This document shows positions 8,736 to 17,650 of a stretch of 35,054 bases of DNA, piece by piece. Location: assembly GCF_021532375.1 (NCBI RefSeq), contig NZ_JAKGAP010000069.1:1-35054 (forward strand). The letters run 5' to 3'. The notes under the pieces were generated by a model. That model did no database searches and was not told the origin of the DNA. It saw only the letters and a program-made list of their open reading frames with translations. Every line of letters starts with the position of its first letter. The first letter of the stretch is position 1. The position numbers were made by a program, and so were the translations under genes. Origin of the DNA: Paenibacillus alkaliterrae (GTDB taxonomy: Bacteria > Bacillota > Bacilli > Paenibacillales > Paenibacillaceae).

Positions 8736-10526
8736 ATGCGATTGATGCAAACCAGTGTACGCTACAAATTAATATTCTTAATGCTGATTTCTATCGTAAT
8801 CCCCATTGTCGCATCGATTATCGTCACCTATTTTTACACCAAAGAATCCGTGAAGGACCGAACGATTGCAGAAAATACGCGGCTTATTTCCGAGGGAAAA
8901 ACGAACATCTCTAATTACCTTGAGGTCATCAACAACGCTTCCCTAATTCTTTATTCCAATATTACCCTGGAAGGCATTCTGTCGAACGGCGTTACAGACA
9001 ACAAGGAACGCTCTTACGTGTACACGGCGCTGCAGCTCGTTTCTCAGGCATCCGGACATATCTATCAGGTTTTCCTTTATTTAGATAAAGGGCAGGACGC
9101 TTACTTAATGTATCAGGGCGACTTCAAGGGCGGGCAGATCGCCCCCCTGCGAATGGATAAGGATATCGTCCCTTATGCCGCCAAAACGTTGCCGACACAT
9201 TGGAGCGGCGATTACGGCATTAACCTGTTCCCGCCTAAGCGGCAAGAGCTGGTCTTTTCGATTTACCGCCCTTTGTTTCGCGTGCCGACAACGGAGCGTA
9301 TCGGCCTTCTGTCCATTGATGTGCGAGTGGAGGCTTTGCGGGAACTGAGTGCGCAATTGTACGATGCGAATAACGAGGATATTTATATTTTGGCCAGCGA
9401 CGGCACCGTCATTTATGCTTCGGATGAATCGGAAATCGGGCAAAAACCACAGCAAACGTGGGTCCGAACTATTCTCGGCGGCACCGAATCTGCAGGCAGT
9501 TTGGAAACAAGCGAATCCGGCTACGACGGCCTTATTTTGTTCGATAAAATCAAGTTGGACTATTTGGAATGGACGGTCGTCAAGCGAATTCCCGGTCATT
9601 ATTTATACGAGCCTGCCCGTAAATTGACAATGATCAATGCGGCAATCGCTGTCCTTTTCCTATCCGTTGCAACCGCGGCCGTCTTAGCGGTCTCTATCCG
9701 ATTCACCTATCCGATCAAGAAGCTGATCCGCAGCATCAATAAAATACAAACCGGACAGCTGGAGGAGCCGATCGACATCTCCCGAAACGATGAATTCGGC
9801 CTGCTTGCCAAACGGTTTCGCACGATGATGAATACGATCAACGAGCTGATCCTGCAGGAGTACAAGCTAAAGCTCGCCAACAAGACGATTCAGCTAAAAG
9901 CGCTGCAAGCGCAAATCAATCCGCATTTCATCAACAATGCTTTGCAATCCATCGGCGCTTCCGCGCTCGATCATGATGCTCCCGAAGTCTACGGGCTCGT
10001 CTCTTCACTTGGCCAAATGATGCATTACAGCATGAACATGAAAGAAACGATTGTCCCTTTATCGCAAGAGCTGGAATACGTCAATCATTATTTATTGCTG
10101 CAGCAGAAGCGCTTTGAAGAGAAACTGAAGATTGAATATGCTTTAGACGAACGAGCAGGATCGGTTCCCATTCCGAAAATGATTGTCCAACCGCTTGTCG
10201 AAAACTATTTTAAGCACGGCTTTCACCAATCGCCTCAAACCGGCTTACTCAAGATCAGTACGCAATTGCATAACGAAATGCTGCAAATCATCATCGAGGA
10301 TAACGGATCCGGCATTACGGAAGACAGACTTTCGATCATCCAGAATGAATTATCCTATCAGAATCACGAGCCTGGCGGAGATCGAATCGGACTGATTAAT
10401 GTGATGTTCCGCCTGCGCCTTTATTACGGAGAACAAGCCGTCCTTATCCTGGAGAAAAACCATCCGCATGGATTGAAGATCACAATAACGATACCTATCT
10501 TGGAGCAGGAGGAGATCATAAGATGA
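8736..10526 (+). CDS. YesM-type sensor histidine kinase
   Basis: A 596-residue membrane kinase. Helix 1 spans about residues 11-32, followed by a ~265-residue extracellular sensor of the dCache type, helix 2 at about 299-321, a HAMP linker, and the cytoplasmic His_kinase domain. The phospho-accepting His is His397 in QAQINPHFINNALQS, the variant of this family where the site is INPHF. The ATP-binding part follows, with 'VENYFKHG' (N box) and 'IEDNGSGI' (G1 box). The ATG at 8736 follows a purine-rich AGAGGGGGCGGG; an ATG at 8700 overlaps the predicted -10 box. The stop overlaps the regulator start by 4 bases (ATGA). Likely senses the sugar of the divergent importer. Confidence 0.93.
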   Translation: MRLMQTSVRYKLIFLMLISIVIPIVASIIVTYFYTKESVKDRTIAENTRLISEGKTNISNYLEVINNASLILYSNITLEGILSNGVTDNKERSYVYTALQLVSQASGHIYQVFLYLDKGQDAYLMYQGDFKGGQIAPLRMDKDIVPYAAKTLPTHWSGDYGINLFPPKRQELVFSIYRPLFRVPTTERIGLLSIDVRVEALRELSAQLYDANNEDIYILASDGTVIYASDESEIGQKPQQTWVRTILGGTESAGSLETSESGYDGLILFDKIKLDYLEWTVVKRIPGHYLYEPARKLTMINAAIAVLFLSVATAAVLAVSIRFTYPIKKLIRSINKIQTGQLEEPIDISRNDEFGLLAKRFRTMMNTINELILQEYKLKLANKTIQLKALQAQINPHFINNALQSIGASALDHDAPEVYGLVSSLGQMMHYSMNMKETIVPLSQELEYVNHYLLLQQKRFEEKLKIEYALDERAGSVPIPKMIVQPLVENYFKHGFHQSPQTGLLKISTQLHNEMLQIIIEDNGSGITEDRLSIIQNELSYQNHEPGGDRIGLINVMFRLRLYYGEQAVLILEKNHPHGLKITITIPILEQEEIIR

Positions 10527-12145
10527 AGGCGCTAATCGTCGATGATGAGAGACATGTCCGCAAATCCATTCACAAGCTGATCGATTGGGAGGCTCTTGGT
10601 TATGAAGAGATATTTGAAGCGGAGAATGGCTCAGATGCGGAAAAAATCATCCTTGAACAACAGCCCCAGCTCGTCATTACAGATATTATGATGCCAAAGA
10701 CGACGGGGATCGAATTGATGGAATGGATGGAAACAAACGCTGCAGATTGCAAGAAGATCGTCATTAGCGGTTACAATGACTTCGAATTTGTGCGTCATAC
10801 CGTGAAATACGGGGGTATCGATTATTTGCTGAAGCCGATCGACCGGAACCAATTGCAGCAAGCGGTCGGAAAAGCGGCGGCAAGCTGGAACGAGACCAAG
10901 CGGGAGAGGCTTCAGCTTCAAACTAAAAATATGGAGGTCAATGAGCTTAAGCCGATGTACCGGGATAAATTATTATCCCGGTTGCTCATGGATTCGGCTT
11001 CCGGCCTCGCCCCCGTACCGGGAGAGTCTTATCTTCGCGAATTTCCCGAGCTGGCGGGCATCCGCTCCTGCCGGCTTGCCATACTCGATTTGAAGACGCT
11101 TCATCCGACGATTCGCGACAAATACGCTGCGGACTCGGATTTGCTTTTCTTTTCACTGCTTAATATTTGCAATGATTTTCTGCAGCCGGCTAAGCAAGGA
11201 ACCGCTTTTCGCCATTGGAACAATCCTTTTGAAATCGTGCTGTTGATCTGGGATGCGCCGGACCAGGCTCTGAAATGGCTCCGGAAGGTTTTACATGGGA
11301 TAGACCGCTATTTAAAAGGCCCGGTCGAGTTCGGCATCAGCCTGGCATCCGCTTTTCCAACCGAAATTCATAAAGCATATTTGCAAGCCCAAGAAGCTCT
11401 GATCCGGCGCAATCTTCTCGATCCCGCTTCCCATATACACGAATATCATCCCTCGACACCGAAGCCAATAGGAACGCTGCGTTTCGGCAAAGTTGAAGAA
11501 AGGATTCGTCTGGCAATCAGAAGCGGTAATCCGGATCTCATTCGAAGCACCATTAGCGCATGGTTTCATCTCGTTTCCGCTATGGATCATATTACGATGG
11601 AGCAATTGAAGATGTGGTGGGAACAATTAAATGCGGCGAAGACAAGCTGGGTGGAGGAATTTTTCCATGAATATGACGCCGTGCCTCGGATACCTGTGGA
11701 AAACAACCATTTTGTCGTCCCTTTAGACGAAGAGGGCAAGCTATCCTTATCCGCTCTGCAAGAGCAGTTGACGAGTCATTTGATCGAGTTATCTCAAATT
11801 TTAGTTTCCCTGCAAACCAACAAGAGCAATCCGATGCGTGAAATCGCCCGTTATATTGAAATGAACTATAAAGAGGACATCACTTTGCATGATATATCCG
11901 CGAAGTTTCACTTAAACCGGGAATACATTTCCAGAAAATTCAAACATGAGTTTCAAGAAACGATTGTCGATTTCGTCAACCGCAACCGGGTTGAAAAAGC
12001 GAAAATGCTGCTCTTAAGCCCTCATCTCAAAATAGCGCAAATAGCCCAAATGGTAGGCTATCAGGATGAAAAGTATTTCAGCCGCGTCTTCAAAAAATGG
12101 GAGAACATGACACCCAACGAGTATCGAAAGCTGCAATCAACATGA
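10523..12145 (+). CDS. YesN-type response regulator with AraC DNA-binding domain
   Basis: A 540-residue two-component regulator. Residues 1-120 are the receiver domain: acidic pocket VDDE (7-9), phospho-accepting Asp54 in 'VITDIMMP', the Ser of 'IVISGYNDFEF', and the Lys of 'YLLKPID'. A long middle region of about 300 residues is typical of Paenibacillus YesN proteins. The last ~100 residues are an AraC double helix-turn-helix ('ITLHDISAKFHLNREYISRKFKHEF', then 'LKIAQIAQMVGYQDEKYFSRVFKKW'). It is translationally coupled to the kinase. The obvious target is the divergent ABC operon. Confidence 0.95.
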   Translation: MKALIVDDERHVRKSIHKLIDWEALGYEEIFEAENGSDAEKIILEQQPQLVITDIMMPKTTGIELMEWMETNAADCKKIVISGYNDFEFVRHTVKYGGIDYLLKPIDRNQLQQAVGKAAASWNETKRERLQLQTKNMEVNELKPMYRDKLLSRLLMDSASGLAPVPGESYLREFPELAGIRSCRLAILDLKTLHPTIRDKYAADSDLLFFSLLNICNDFLQPAKQGTAFRHWNNPFEIVLLIWDAPDQALKWLRKVLHGIDRYLKGPVEFGISLASAFPTEIHKAYLQAQEALIRRNLLDPASHIHEYHPSTPKPIGTLRFGKVEERIRLAIRSGNPDLIRSTISAWFHLVSAMDHITMEQLKMWWEQLNAAKTSWVEEFFHEYDAVPRIPVENNHFVVPLDEEGKLSLSALQEQLTSHLIELSQILVSLQTNKSNPMREIARYIEMNYKEDITLHDISAKFHLNREYISRKFKHEFQETIVDFVNRNRVEKAKMLLLSPHLKIAQIAQMVGYQDEKYFSRVFKKWENMTPNEYRKLQST

Positions 12146-12228
12146 TATACGACTTTTGCGGCGATCTCATACATCTTGCTGCCAAAAGAAACATGAAGAG
12201 TTATAAGCTTAGAAACACCGCAGAAAGA

Positions 12229-12265
12229 AACCTTGATAATATCAAGTATTTGGTATATCAAGGTT
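12229..12265. terminator. Nested hairpins after the response regulator
   Basis: AACCTTGATA (12229-12238) pairs perfectly with TATCAAGGTT (12256-12265). The same left arm can instead pair with TATCAAG at 12240-12246, forming a 7-bp stem with a 1-base centre, so two folds compete. On the minus strand the outer stem is followed by TTTCTTTC, so it may end transcription of the small gene at 12295; on the plus strand the tail is TTTAAATAC. I read it as a bidirectional terminator. Confidence 0.5.
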
Positions 12266-12294
12266 TAAATACTGACTCCATATTTTTCCTCTGA

Positions 12295-12525
12295 TCAGAA
12301 TCTGGCACAAAATTGCTTTAAATCATCTATTAATTCTTGGGAATAGTCTTTATTATCTTCCGTGTCCTTGTCTTCCGTGCCCCCATCGCCATTTTCCGAT
12401 GCTTGCTCAAACTGTTGGATGAGAGCAATGGAAATATACTCTGCGTTAACCCCGTGATGTTTGATGATGGCAAATAATTGATCTAAGTTTTGATGGTTTT
12501 CAATAATGTCAGCCAGTCGACTCAT
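12295..12525 (-). CDS. Small acidic hypothetical protein
   Basis: A 76-residue protein of unknown function. The first half is a mixed helical sequence ('LADIIENHQNLDQLFAIIKHHGVNAEYISIALIQQFEQ'); the middle is strongly acidic and low-complexity ('ENGDGGTEDKDTEDNKD'); the end is 'LIDDLKQFCARF'. No signal peptide or membrane helix. GGGGAGA precedes the start, which supports translation. It stands alone between the two-component pair and the cold-shock gene. I do not recognise the family. Confidence 0.6.
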   Translation of the reverse strand: MSRLADIIENHQNLDQLFAIIKHHGVNAEYISIALIQQFEQASENGDGGTEDKDTEDNKDYSQELIDDLKQFCARF

Positions 12526-12775
12526 TTCATTCTCCCCGACCCAATATTATCATTTCATTTTATTTCTCTACTAATGTATCCATAATCCGTTGGAGTATCC
12601 ACAAAGCATTAACAACCATAATTTGGCGTTGTTGATGTCTTGGATTTAAGGATAGCCCATGTGGATTTTAACCATAATACCTATTATCAACTTTATATCG
12701 CAGCGGAAAACGCAAAAGTCTTCAGGTTAAATAATTGCATATTTAAATTTAGGAGCTAAAAGGAGCCTGCACAGA

Positions 12776-12976
12776 ATGGAAAAAGGTACAGTTAAATGGT
12801 TTAATGCAGAAAAAGGTTTCGGTTTTATCGAAAGAGAAGGTGAAGAGGATGTATTCGTTCATTTCTCCGCAATTCAAGTAGACGGCTTCAAAACGCTTGA
12901 TGAAGGCCAACAAGTTGAGTTCACGGTTACTCAAGGCAATCGCGGACCACAAGCTGAGAACGTTGTTAAACTTTAA
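12776..12976 (+). CDS. Cold-shock protein, CspA/CspB family
   Basis: A complete 66-residue single-strand nucleic-acid-binding beta-barrel. Both RNA-binding motifs are intact: RNP1 KGFGFI (13-18) and RNP2 VFVHF (26-30); the start MEKGTVKWFNAEKG is standard for Bacillota Csp proteins. These act as RNA chaperones. AAAGGAG lies upstream of the ATG. The 250-base region before it has no gene, is AT-rich and probably holds the promoter and the leader usual for csp genes; I could not assign clear promoter boxes. A strong terminator follows. Confidence 0.97.
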   Translation: MEKGTVKWFNAEKGFGFIEREGEEDVFVHFSAIQVDGFKTLDEGQQVEFTVTQGNRGPQAENVVKL

Positions 12977-12993
12977 ATGGGCTGCTATGAATG

Positions 12994-13035
12994 AGGCCTT
13001 GATTCTCTATTCACATAGAGATTCGAGGCCTTTTT
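12994..13035 (+). terminator. Rho-independent terminator of the csp gene
   Basis: A stem of two 17-base arms (12994-13010 and 13015-13031) with one mismatch and one G-U pair, 4-base loop, followed by TTTTTCTTT. It starts 17 bases after the csp stop codon. Confidence 0.93.
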
Positions 13036-13075
13036 CTTTAAATATCATATGCACAGGACTGATTTAAGTTTGATA

Positions 13076-13095
13076 CCGGGAACGACTATTCCCGG
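13076..13095 (-). terminator. Possible weak terminator after the ThuA/Gfo pair
   Basis: CCGGGAA (13076-13082) and TTCCCGG (13089-13095) form a 7-bp GC-rich stem 11 bases beyond the oxidoreductase stop. There is no T-run on the minus-strand side, so termination would be weak or the stem serves mRNA stability. Confidence 0.35.
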
Positions 13096-13106
13096 GTAAT
13101 CTACTA

Positions 13107-14156
13107 TTATAGCCTTACTGACGCCTTCGTTTCGCTTGCCCTGACAATGGCATCCAATATCTCTTGGTTGCGGTAGCCGTCCATAAAACCGGGAATGCCA
13201 TCCGGGACGTTCCCCTCAAGCAATGCCGTGAAATCGGTGTATTGCGTTACTTTACAATGCTTAGGCACATCGATCACGGTCTTCGCGAGCTGTCCAGGCG
13301 CTTCTTCGCGGATCCAAATCAGCTGATCCGGATTCAGCGTAGAAGCATGAATCGTACCGGAATCTCCGTAGATGGACACTTCATGCTGATTGCCCGATCC
13401 GATGGCATTGCGCGTCGTCTGGAAGACGCCCATAACATCGCCCGTCATCCGGGCCTGGAAACTCGCAAAGTCGTCGACCTCGATTTTGACCATTTTCCCG
13501 CTCGCGGGATCGTGGCGTTCGGGGATAATCGTATGCAGCTGTGCCGACAGCTCTTCGAATTCACCAAAGAGGAAGCGCGCCATATCGATCATATGCGAGC
13601 CCAGATCGCCAAGGGTCCCCGTACCGGTAATCTCTTTATTGAACCGCCACAGATAGGGAACATTGTTTGGCAACGCGCCCCATCCCTGTAAGTACTGAAT
13701 CGAGAAGCTGCGTACGGTGCCGATTTTCCCTTCGCGTACGAGCTCCCGCGCGTAACGGAAAGCTGGCGTGTAGCGGTAGGTAAAGGCGATCATCGCCGGA
13801 ACCGGCTGCCGTTCATACAATTCCAGCAGCGGTATCGCTTCCTCGAACTCGCGGGTGAACGGTTTTTCTGCCATAAACGGCTTCCGCGAATGCAGGCACG
13901 CATGGACAATATCCGCATGGACGTTGTTCGGCGTGACGGAAATTACCGCCTCGACGTCCGGGTCTTCAATCAAGCGGGCAAAATCGGAATACCGCTTATC
14001 GGGAGCGATACCGAGCTGTTCCCCGACTTTAGCCAGCGCTTCCTCAGATACATCGCTCACGGCAACGATTTCGAAGCGGTCCTCCGCTTTCATCCAGCGG
14101 ATATGCTCCCCGGCCATCCCTCCCAAACCAATCAAACCGATCCGGAACTTTCTCAT
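13107..14156 (-). CDS. Gfo/Idh/MocA-family oxidoreductase (second copy)
   Basis: A 349-residue NAD(P)-dependent dehydrogenase. It has the Rossmann motif GLIGLGGMAG (7-16), the catalytic-lysine motif AEKPF (Lys98) and the C-terminal substrate domain with 'TGTLGDLGSHMIDMARFLFG', in which D..SH..D is the usual active-site string. It is not a close copy of the enzyme at 3464. It begins 45 bases after the ThuA-like gene on the same strand. The pairing of ThuA with a Gfo/Idh/MocA enzyme matches the rhizobial thuAB arrangement, where disaccharides are oxidised at C3. The substrate here is not known. Confidence 0.9.
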   Translation of the reverse strand: MRKFRIGLIGLGGMAGEHIRWMKAEDRFEIVAVSDVSEEALAKVGEQLGIAPDKRYSDFARLIEDPDVEAVISVTPNNVHADIVHACLHSRKPFMAEKPFTREFEEAIPLLELYERQPVPAMIAFTYRYTPAFRYARELVREGKIGTVRSFSIQYLQGWGALPNNVPYLWRFNKEITGTGTLGDLGSHMIDMARFLFGEFEELSAQLHTIIPERHDPASGKMVKIEVDDFASFQARMTGDVMGVFQTTRNAIGSGNQHEVSIYGDSGTIHASTLNPDQLIWIREEAPGQLAKTVIDVPKHCKVTQYTDFTALLEGNVPDGIPGFMDGYRNQEILDAIVRASETKASVRL

Positions 14157-14201
14157 TATTCGTGCTCTCCTCCCGATTAATCGCCCTCATCTTTGAGCTG
14201 T

Positions 14202-14933
14202 TTATTCGTTTACTTTTACCGTTATTTTTTCTAATGGCTGTGCATTCCCATAGACTGGACGTTTGCGGTCTACAGGCTGTGCCCATTTCACGGCGTTCAC
14301 AATGACGCGTTGAATGTCTTTGTTATAATACGTTGGATAGGTTTCATGGCCCGGTCTGAAATAAAACACTTTGCCGTTTCCGCGTATAAAGGTGCATCCG
14401 CTGCGGAACACTTCTCCGCCTTCAAACCAGCTTGTAAAAATAAGCTCGTCCGGTGCAGGGATATCAAAATGCTCGCCGTACATTTCTTCTTTTTCAAGTT
14501 CGATATATTCCCCAATTCCTTCCGCGATCGGATGGCTTGGCGCCACAACCCAAAGACGTTCTTTTTCGTCAGCTTCACGCCATTTCAAATCGCAGGATGT
14601 ACCCATTAATGTTTTAAAGATTTTTGAAAAATGACCCGAGTGAAGGACAATCAAACCCATTCCGTCAAGCACACGCTGCTTTACTTTTTGGACAACTTCA
14701 TCCTTTACTTCTCCATGCGCAAGGTGTCCCCACCAAATTAATACATCCGAATTGTTTAATACGTCATCTGTTAAACCGTGTTCTGGCTCATCCAAAGTAG
14801 CCGTCCCGGCTTCAAATCCTGCTTCCGTTAAAAATCCTGCAATCGCGCCATGAATGCCATTTGGATATATTTCACCTACGAGCGGGTTTTTTTGCTCATG
14901 ACGATTTTCATTCCATACCGTTACCTTTACCAT
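14202..14933 (-). CDS. ThuA-like protein (trehalose-utilisation family)
   Basis: A 243-residue protein of the ThuA family, which has a class I glutamine-amidotransferase-like fold. Recognisable segments are 'VWNENRHEQ' at the start, 'VLIWWGHLAHGEV' in the middle, 'GLIVLHSGHFSKIF', and the end 'GKVFYFRPGHETYPTYYNKDIQRVIVNAVKWA', a hallmark of the family. AAGGAG precedes the ATG. It is first in a two-gene unit with the oxidoreductase. In rhizobia ThuA/ThuB act on trehalose-type disaccharides through 3-keto derivatives; applying that here is inference. A TATACT box (complement of 14969-14974) about 35 bases upstream may be its -10. Confidence 0.88.
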   Translation of the reverse strand: MVKVTVWNENRHEQKNPLVGEIYPNGIHGAIAGFLTEAGFEAGTATLDEPEHGLTDDVLNNSDVLIWWGHLAHGEVKDEVVQKVKQRVLDGMGLIVLHSGHFSKIFKTLMGTSCDLKWREADEKERLWVVAPSHPIAEGIGEYIELEKEEMYGEHFDIPAPDELIFTSWFEGGEVFRSGCTFIRGNGKVFYFRPGHETYPTYYNKDIQRVIVNAVKWAQPVDRKRPVYGNAQPLEKITVKVNE

Positions 14934-15056
14934 TATATGAACACTCCTTCTTGTTTTAACTATTCTCAGTATAGAAAATCCGAGCCGCCAGGGAAATACT
15001 AAATCATGCCGATTTTATATTCAAAAGTGATATACTCCAAAAAGGAGGTAATGCTC

Positions 15057-16013
15057 ATGCCCTTCATAGAAACCAATATTGATACGCATTCCGAAGCGAT
15101 TAATGAAGAAGTCATCTATCAGAATCCGCTGCTGTTTCTAAAAATATGGGAGATCTGCTTAGAGGCTCAGCATTGCAGCGTTGTGGAGAATCACCCATGG
15201 CACTACCATAAAGAAGTAGAATTTATTGCTGTCATAGAAGGCCATTTAGGTGTACAAAGCAAACACAATTACGTTGTCCTCGGGCCGGGCGACGTTATGG
15301 TTTTGGGGGCCTCCCAGCCGCACCGTTCCCATAAACCTCTTACAGATATACTGCACTATGTGGTGTTTCAAATCGATCTGGGCAAACATTTTGACCAGAG
15401 CACCATGCCGTATCTGTACTGCTTTTCTGAACTGACTGAGCCGCTGGATAAATTAAACTATATTTTTGACGTAAATGAGTCGGCAAAACGGGAAACGTAT
15501 GCGTTCATTATGGAAATCTTCAACGAATCCCAAACACGGATGAGAGGCTACGAAATGGCCATCAGCTCTACGATCAAGAGACTGATGCTGTTACTGTTAA
15601 GAAGCGATAGCCGCAACGTACTGAACTATACAGAGGAAACCGAATTAAATCGATTAAGACCGGTTCTTGATTATATAAACGACCATTTGAACGATAAACT
15701 GTGCGTAGAGGACGCTTGTACTTTGCTTAATTTGAGCTATCACTATTTTATAAAATATTTCAAAAAAACCATGGGTGTCTCATTCGTAGAATACATCAAC
15801 TATAAACGAATCAAGAGATCCGAGCTTTTATTACTGACGAGTGAACTTAGTATTATGGATGTGAGCTACGAGGTCGGCATCTCCAACATGGCCCAGTTCT
15901 ATAAGCTTTTCAAGCGGCATAATCAATGCTCGCCCAGGGAATTCAAACAGCGCATGCGAAGCGAGTCCACGAGAGCAGCTACCCTTTCCAGTGTTAGTGT
16001 TAGTGATAAGTGA
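15057..16013 (+). CDS. AraC-family transcriptional regulator
   Basis: A 318-residue AraC protein divergent from the ThuA/Gfo pair and probably its regulator. The N-terminal half is a cupin: HPWHYHKEVEFIAVIEGHLG then 'VLGPGDVMVLGASQPHRSH'. The C-terminal double helix-turn-helix reads 'LCVEDACTLLNLSYHYFIKYFKKTMG' and 'LSIMDVSYEVGISNMAQFYKLFKRH'. I chose the ATG at 15057 because AAAGGAGG lies 8-9 bases ahead; an in-frame ATG at 15051 is too close to that site. Confidence 0.92.
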   Translation: MPFIETNIDTHSEAINEEVIYQNPLLFLKIWEICLEAQHCSVVENHPWHYHKEVEFIAVIEGHLGVQSKHNYVVLGPGDVMVLGASQPHRSHKPLTDILHYVVFQIDLGKHFDQSTMPYLYCFSELTEPLDKLNYIFDVNESAKRETYAFIMEIFNESQTRMRGYEMAISSTIKRLMLLLLRSDSRNVLNYTEETELNRLRPVLDYINDHLNDKLCVEDACTLLNLSYHYFIKYFKKTMGVSFVEYINYKRIKRSELLLLTSELSIMDVSYEVGISNMAQFYKLFKRHNQCSPREFKQRMRSESTRAATLSSVSVSDK

Positions 16014-16041
16014 TTTGGTTATCTTATATTCTAATTCCTAT

Positions 16042-16113
16042 TTACTTCACGCTCGTGTAACGTTTATACGCATCCGTACGAATCTCGACCAATCGTTTAA
16101 GTCCCTCTGGAAT
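16042..16113 (-). pseudogene. C-terminal scrap of an LplA-type binding protein
   Basis: Read leftward from about 16113, the sequence encodes IPEGLKRLVEIRTDAYKRY followed by TSVK and a TAA stop at 16042-16044. This is the usual ending of large Paenibacillus LplA-like extracellular binding proteins ('GL..yl.I.q.AYdRY'). Everything upstream of these ~22 codons has been replaced by plus-strand kinase sequence. It marks the edge of a deletion. Confidence 0.5.
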
Positions 16114-16262
16114 TAAAAAAACAGATTTTTTCCTATGTGCAGGATAAAAATCTGTTTGAAAAGTTTTATTCCAATTGGTCGCCTATTCTGATCAACGATC
16201 AATATTTCATCATCAATATCGTGCCTTATTATGAAAGCTACCTGATTTGCCTCATCTCCGCC
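16113..16262 (+). pseudogene. Fragment of a sensor kinase extracellular domain
   Basis: The frame holds FSYVQDKNLFEKF, 'SNWSPILINDQYFIINIVPYYESYLICLIS', which looks like the late part of a dCache sensor domain of a YesM-type kinase (the 'W.yi..ip...yl' strands before the second membrane helix). There is no start, no membrane helix and no kinase domain. It runs straight into response-regulator sequence near 16260. Assignment is by resemblance only. Confidence 0.4.
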
Positions 16263-17648
16263 GAAAATCGAGCAATACAACATTCAAACCATATTCCTGA
16301 CCAATTACGCCGATTTCAACTATGCGCAAAAAGCGATCGAATTGCAAAGCTTTGACTACTTTTTAAAACCGATCGAGTTCGACAAGCTCACGCTTATTAT
16401 CCAAAAAGCGGTCGTCAAAGCAAATGAACAGCAAGATCACGCAAAAGCGGTACAAGAAGGCTACTACTGGAAAAAAACCGGAAAAACGTGCAAGAGCATT
16501 TCTGGCGCAAGCTGATGACGGGGAAAACCTCCTATTCCAATCCCGCCAACATTACCCATTTGATAGCGGAGCAAAATCTTTCTTACGCCTTGACGGACAG
16601 GGTGCTGCCCCTGCTCATTCATATATTCCCTTACGATGAAAGCTTGGGAAAAAAAGATAAGGACCTGTTTGATTTTGCGCTGCTGAATGTTCTGCATGAG
16701 TTGTTCCAGGACTCCCGGTTTACGGTCGAATCGATATTGGAGCTCAAGGAATACAATTGGATGGCCGTGCTGAAATGGACGGATCAGGATCAGCCTGATT
16801 CCGCAATCGCCCAAGCCATTTGCGCTACGTTCATTCAAAGGGCGAATAAATACCTTAAATGCGACACATGCTGCATTCTTGCCGCCACGGGAAAGCTGGA
16901 AGACATCAATCAGGTCATGAAAGACCTGCTAAGCATGAATGATATGATCATCAAGTACCGCAATCAGACCTTTTTGCTGGAGCATTACCATCAATCGGAA
17001 GCCTCATATGCGCCGCCAGATTTGACGCTTTTGGAACAACTGCTGGAGCAAAATAAACCGGACGCCTTTCTTGAGGAAACGAGCGGCTATTTGCACAATA
17101 TATCCCATACCCAGATGTTGAATGCGTCTGTCTTAAGCCTGTTTCGGCTCGATATGGTTCAGCTTGTTTACGCTTATCTCAAAAGCAAAGAAATACTGGC
17201 GCACAAAATGTATACGGGAAGAACGAACGACCAATTGTTTATGCAATCTTTGAACTCGATCGAGGATATGGAAAACTATCTCCGGTATTTGGTGAACACC
17301 GCAACGGAATACCGCAATTTCACGGAACAGCCCAACTCGGTCGTCGAAGAAATCAAGCATCACATCCGCACCCATTGCGGCGATGATCTGTCAAGAACGA
17401 GTCTCGCGGAAATCGTCTATCTCAATCCCGATTACTTGGCGCGGCTGTTTAAGAAAGAAACGGGCATTCCACTCGGAAACTATATCATTCAAGCCCGCAT
17501 TAAGGTTGCAAAGCATTTGCTCGAAACCACTCCATTATCCGTGAATACCATTGCCAGTAAAGTCGGCTACACGAACTACTCCTACTTTACGAAGCTGTTC
17601 AAGCAGGAGACGGGGTGTACTCCTGTTGATTATCGGAAAAACCGGTAA
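16263..17648 (+). pseudogene. Headless YesN-type response regulator with a frameshift
   Basis: From about 16261 one frame gives the second half of a receiver domain: IEQYNIQTIFLTNYADF, then 'YAQKAIELQSFDYFLKPIEFDKL' with the conserved T, aromatic and K-P. The first half, including the phospho-accepting Asp, is missing. In the A-run at 16471-16477 the frame shifts by one base (8 A are needed, 7 are present), and the protein continues from 16488 for 386 residues as the middle region and an intact AraC domain ('LSRTSLAEIVYLNPDYLARLFKKETG', 'LSVNTIASKVGYTNYSYFTKLFKQETG'). The GTG at 16488 has no proper ribosome site. The DNA-binding part could still be made, but it would be unable to receive phosphate. 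Confidence 0.75.
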
Positions 17649-17650
17649 GG

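Noticed and set aside
15028..15036. Extended -10 TGATATACT before the AraC gene at 15057
   Set aside because: The predicted start of transcription would fall on the AAAGGAGG ribosome site, leaving it out of the message.
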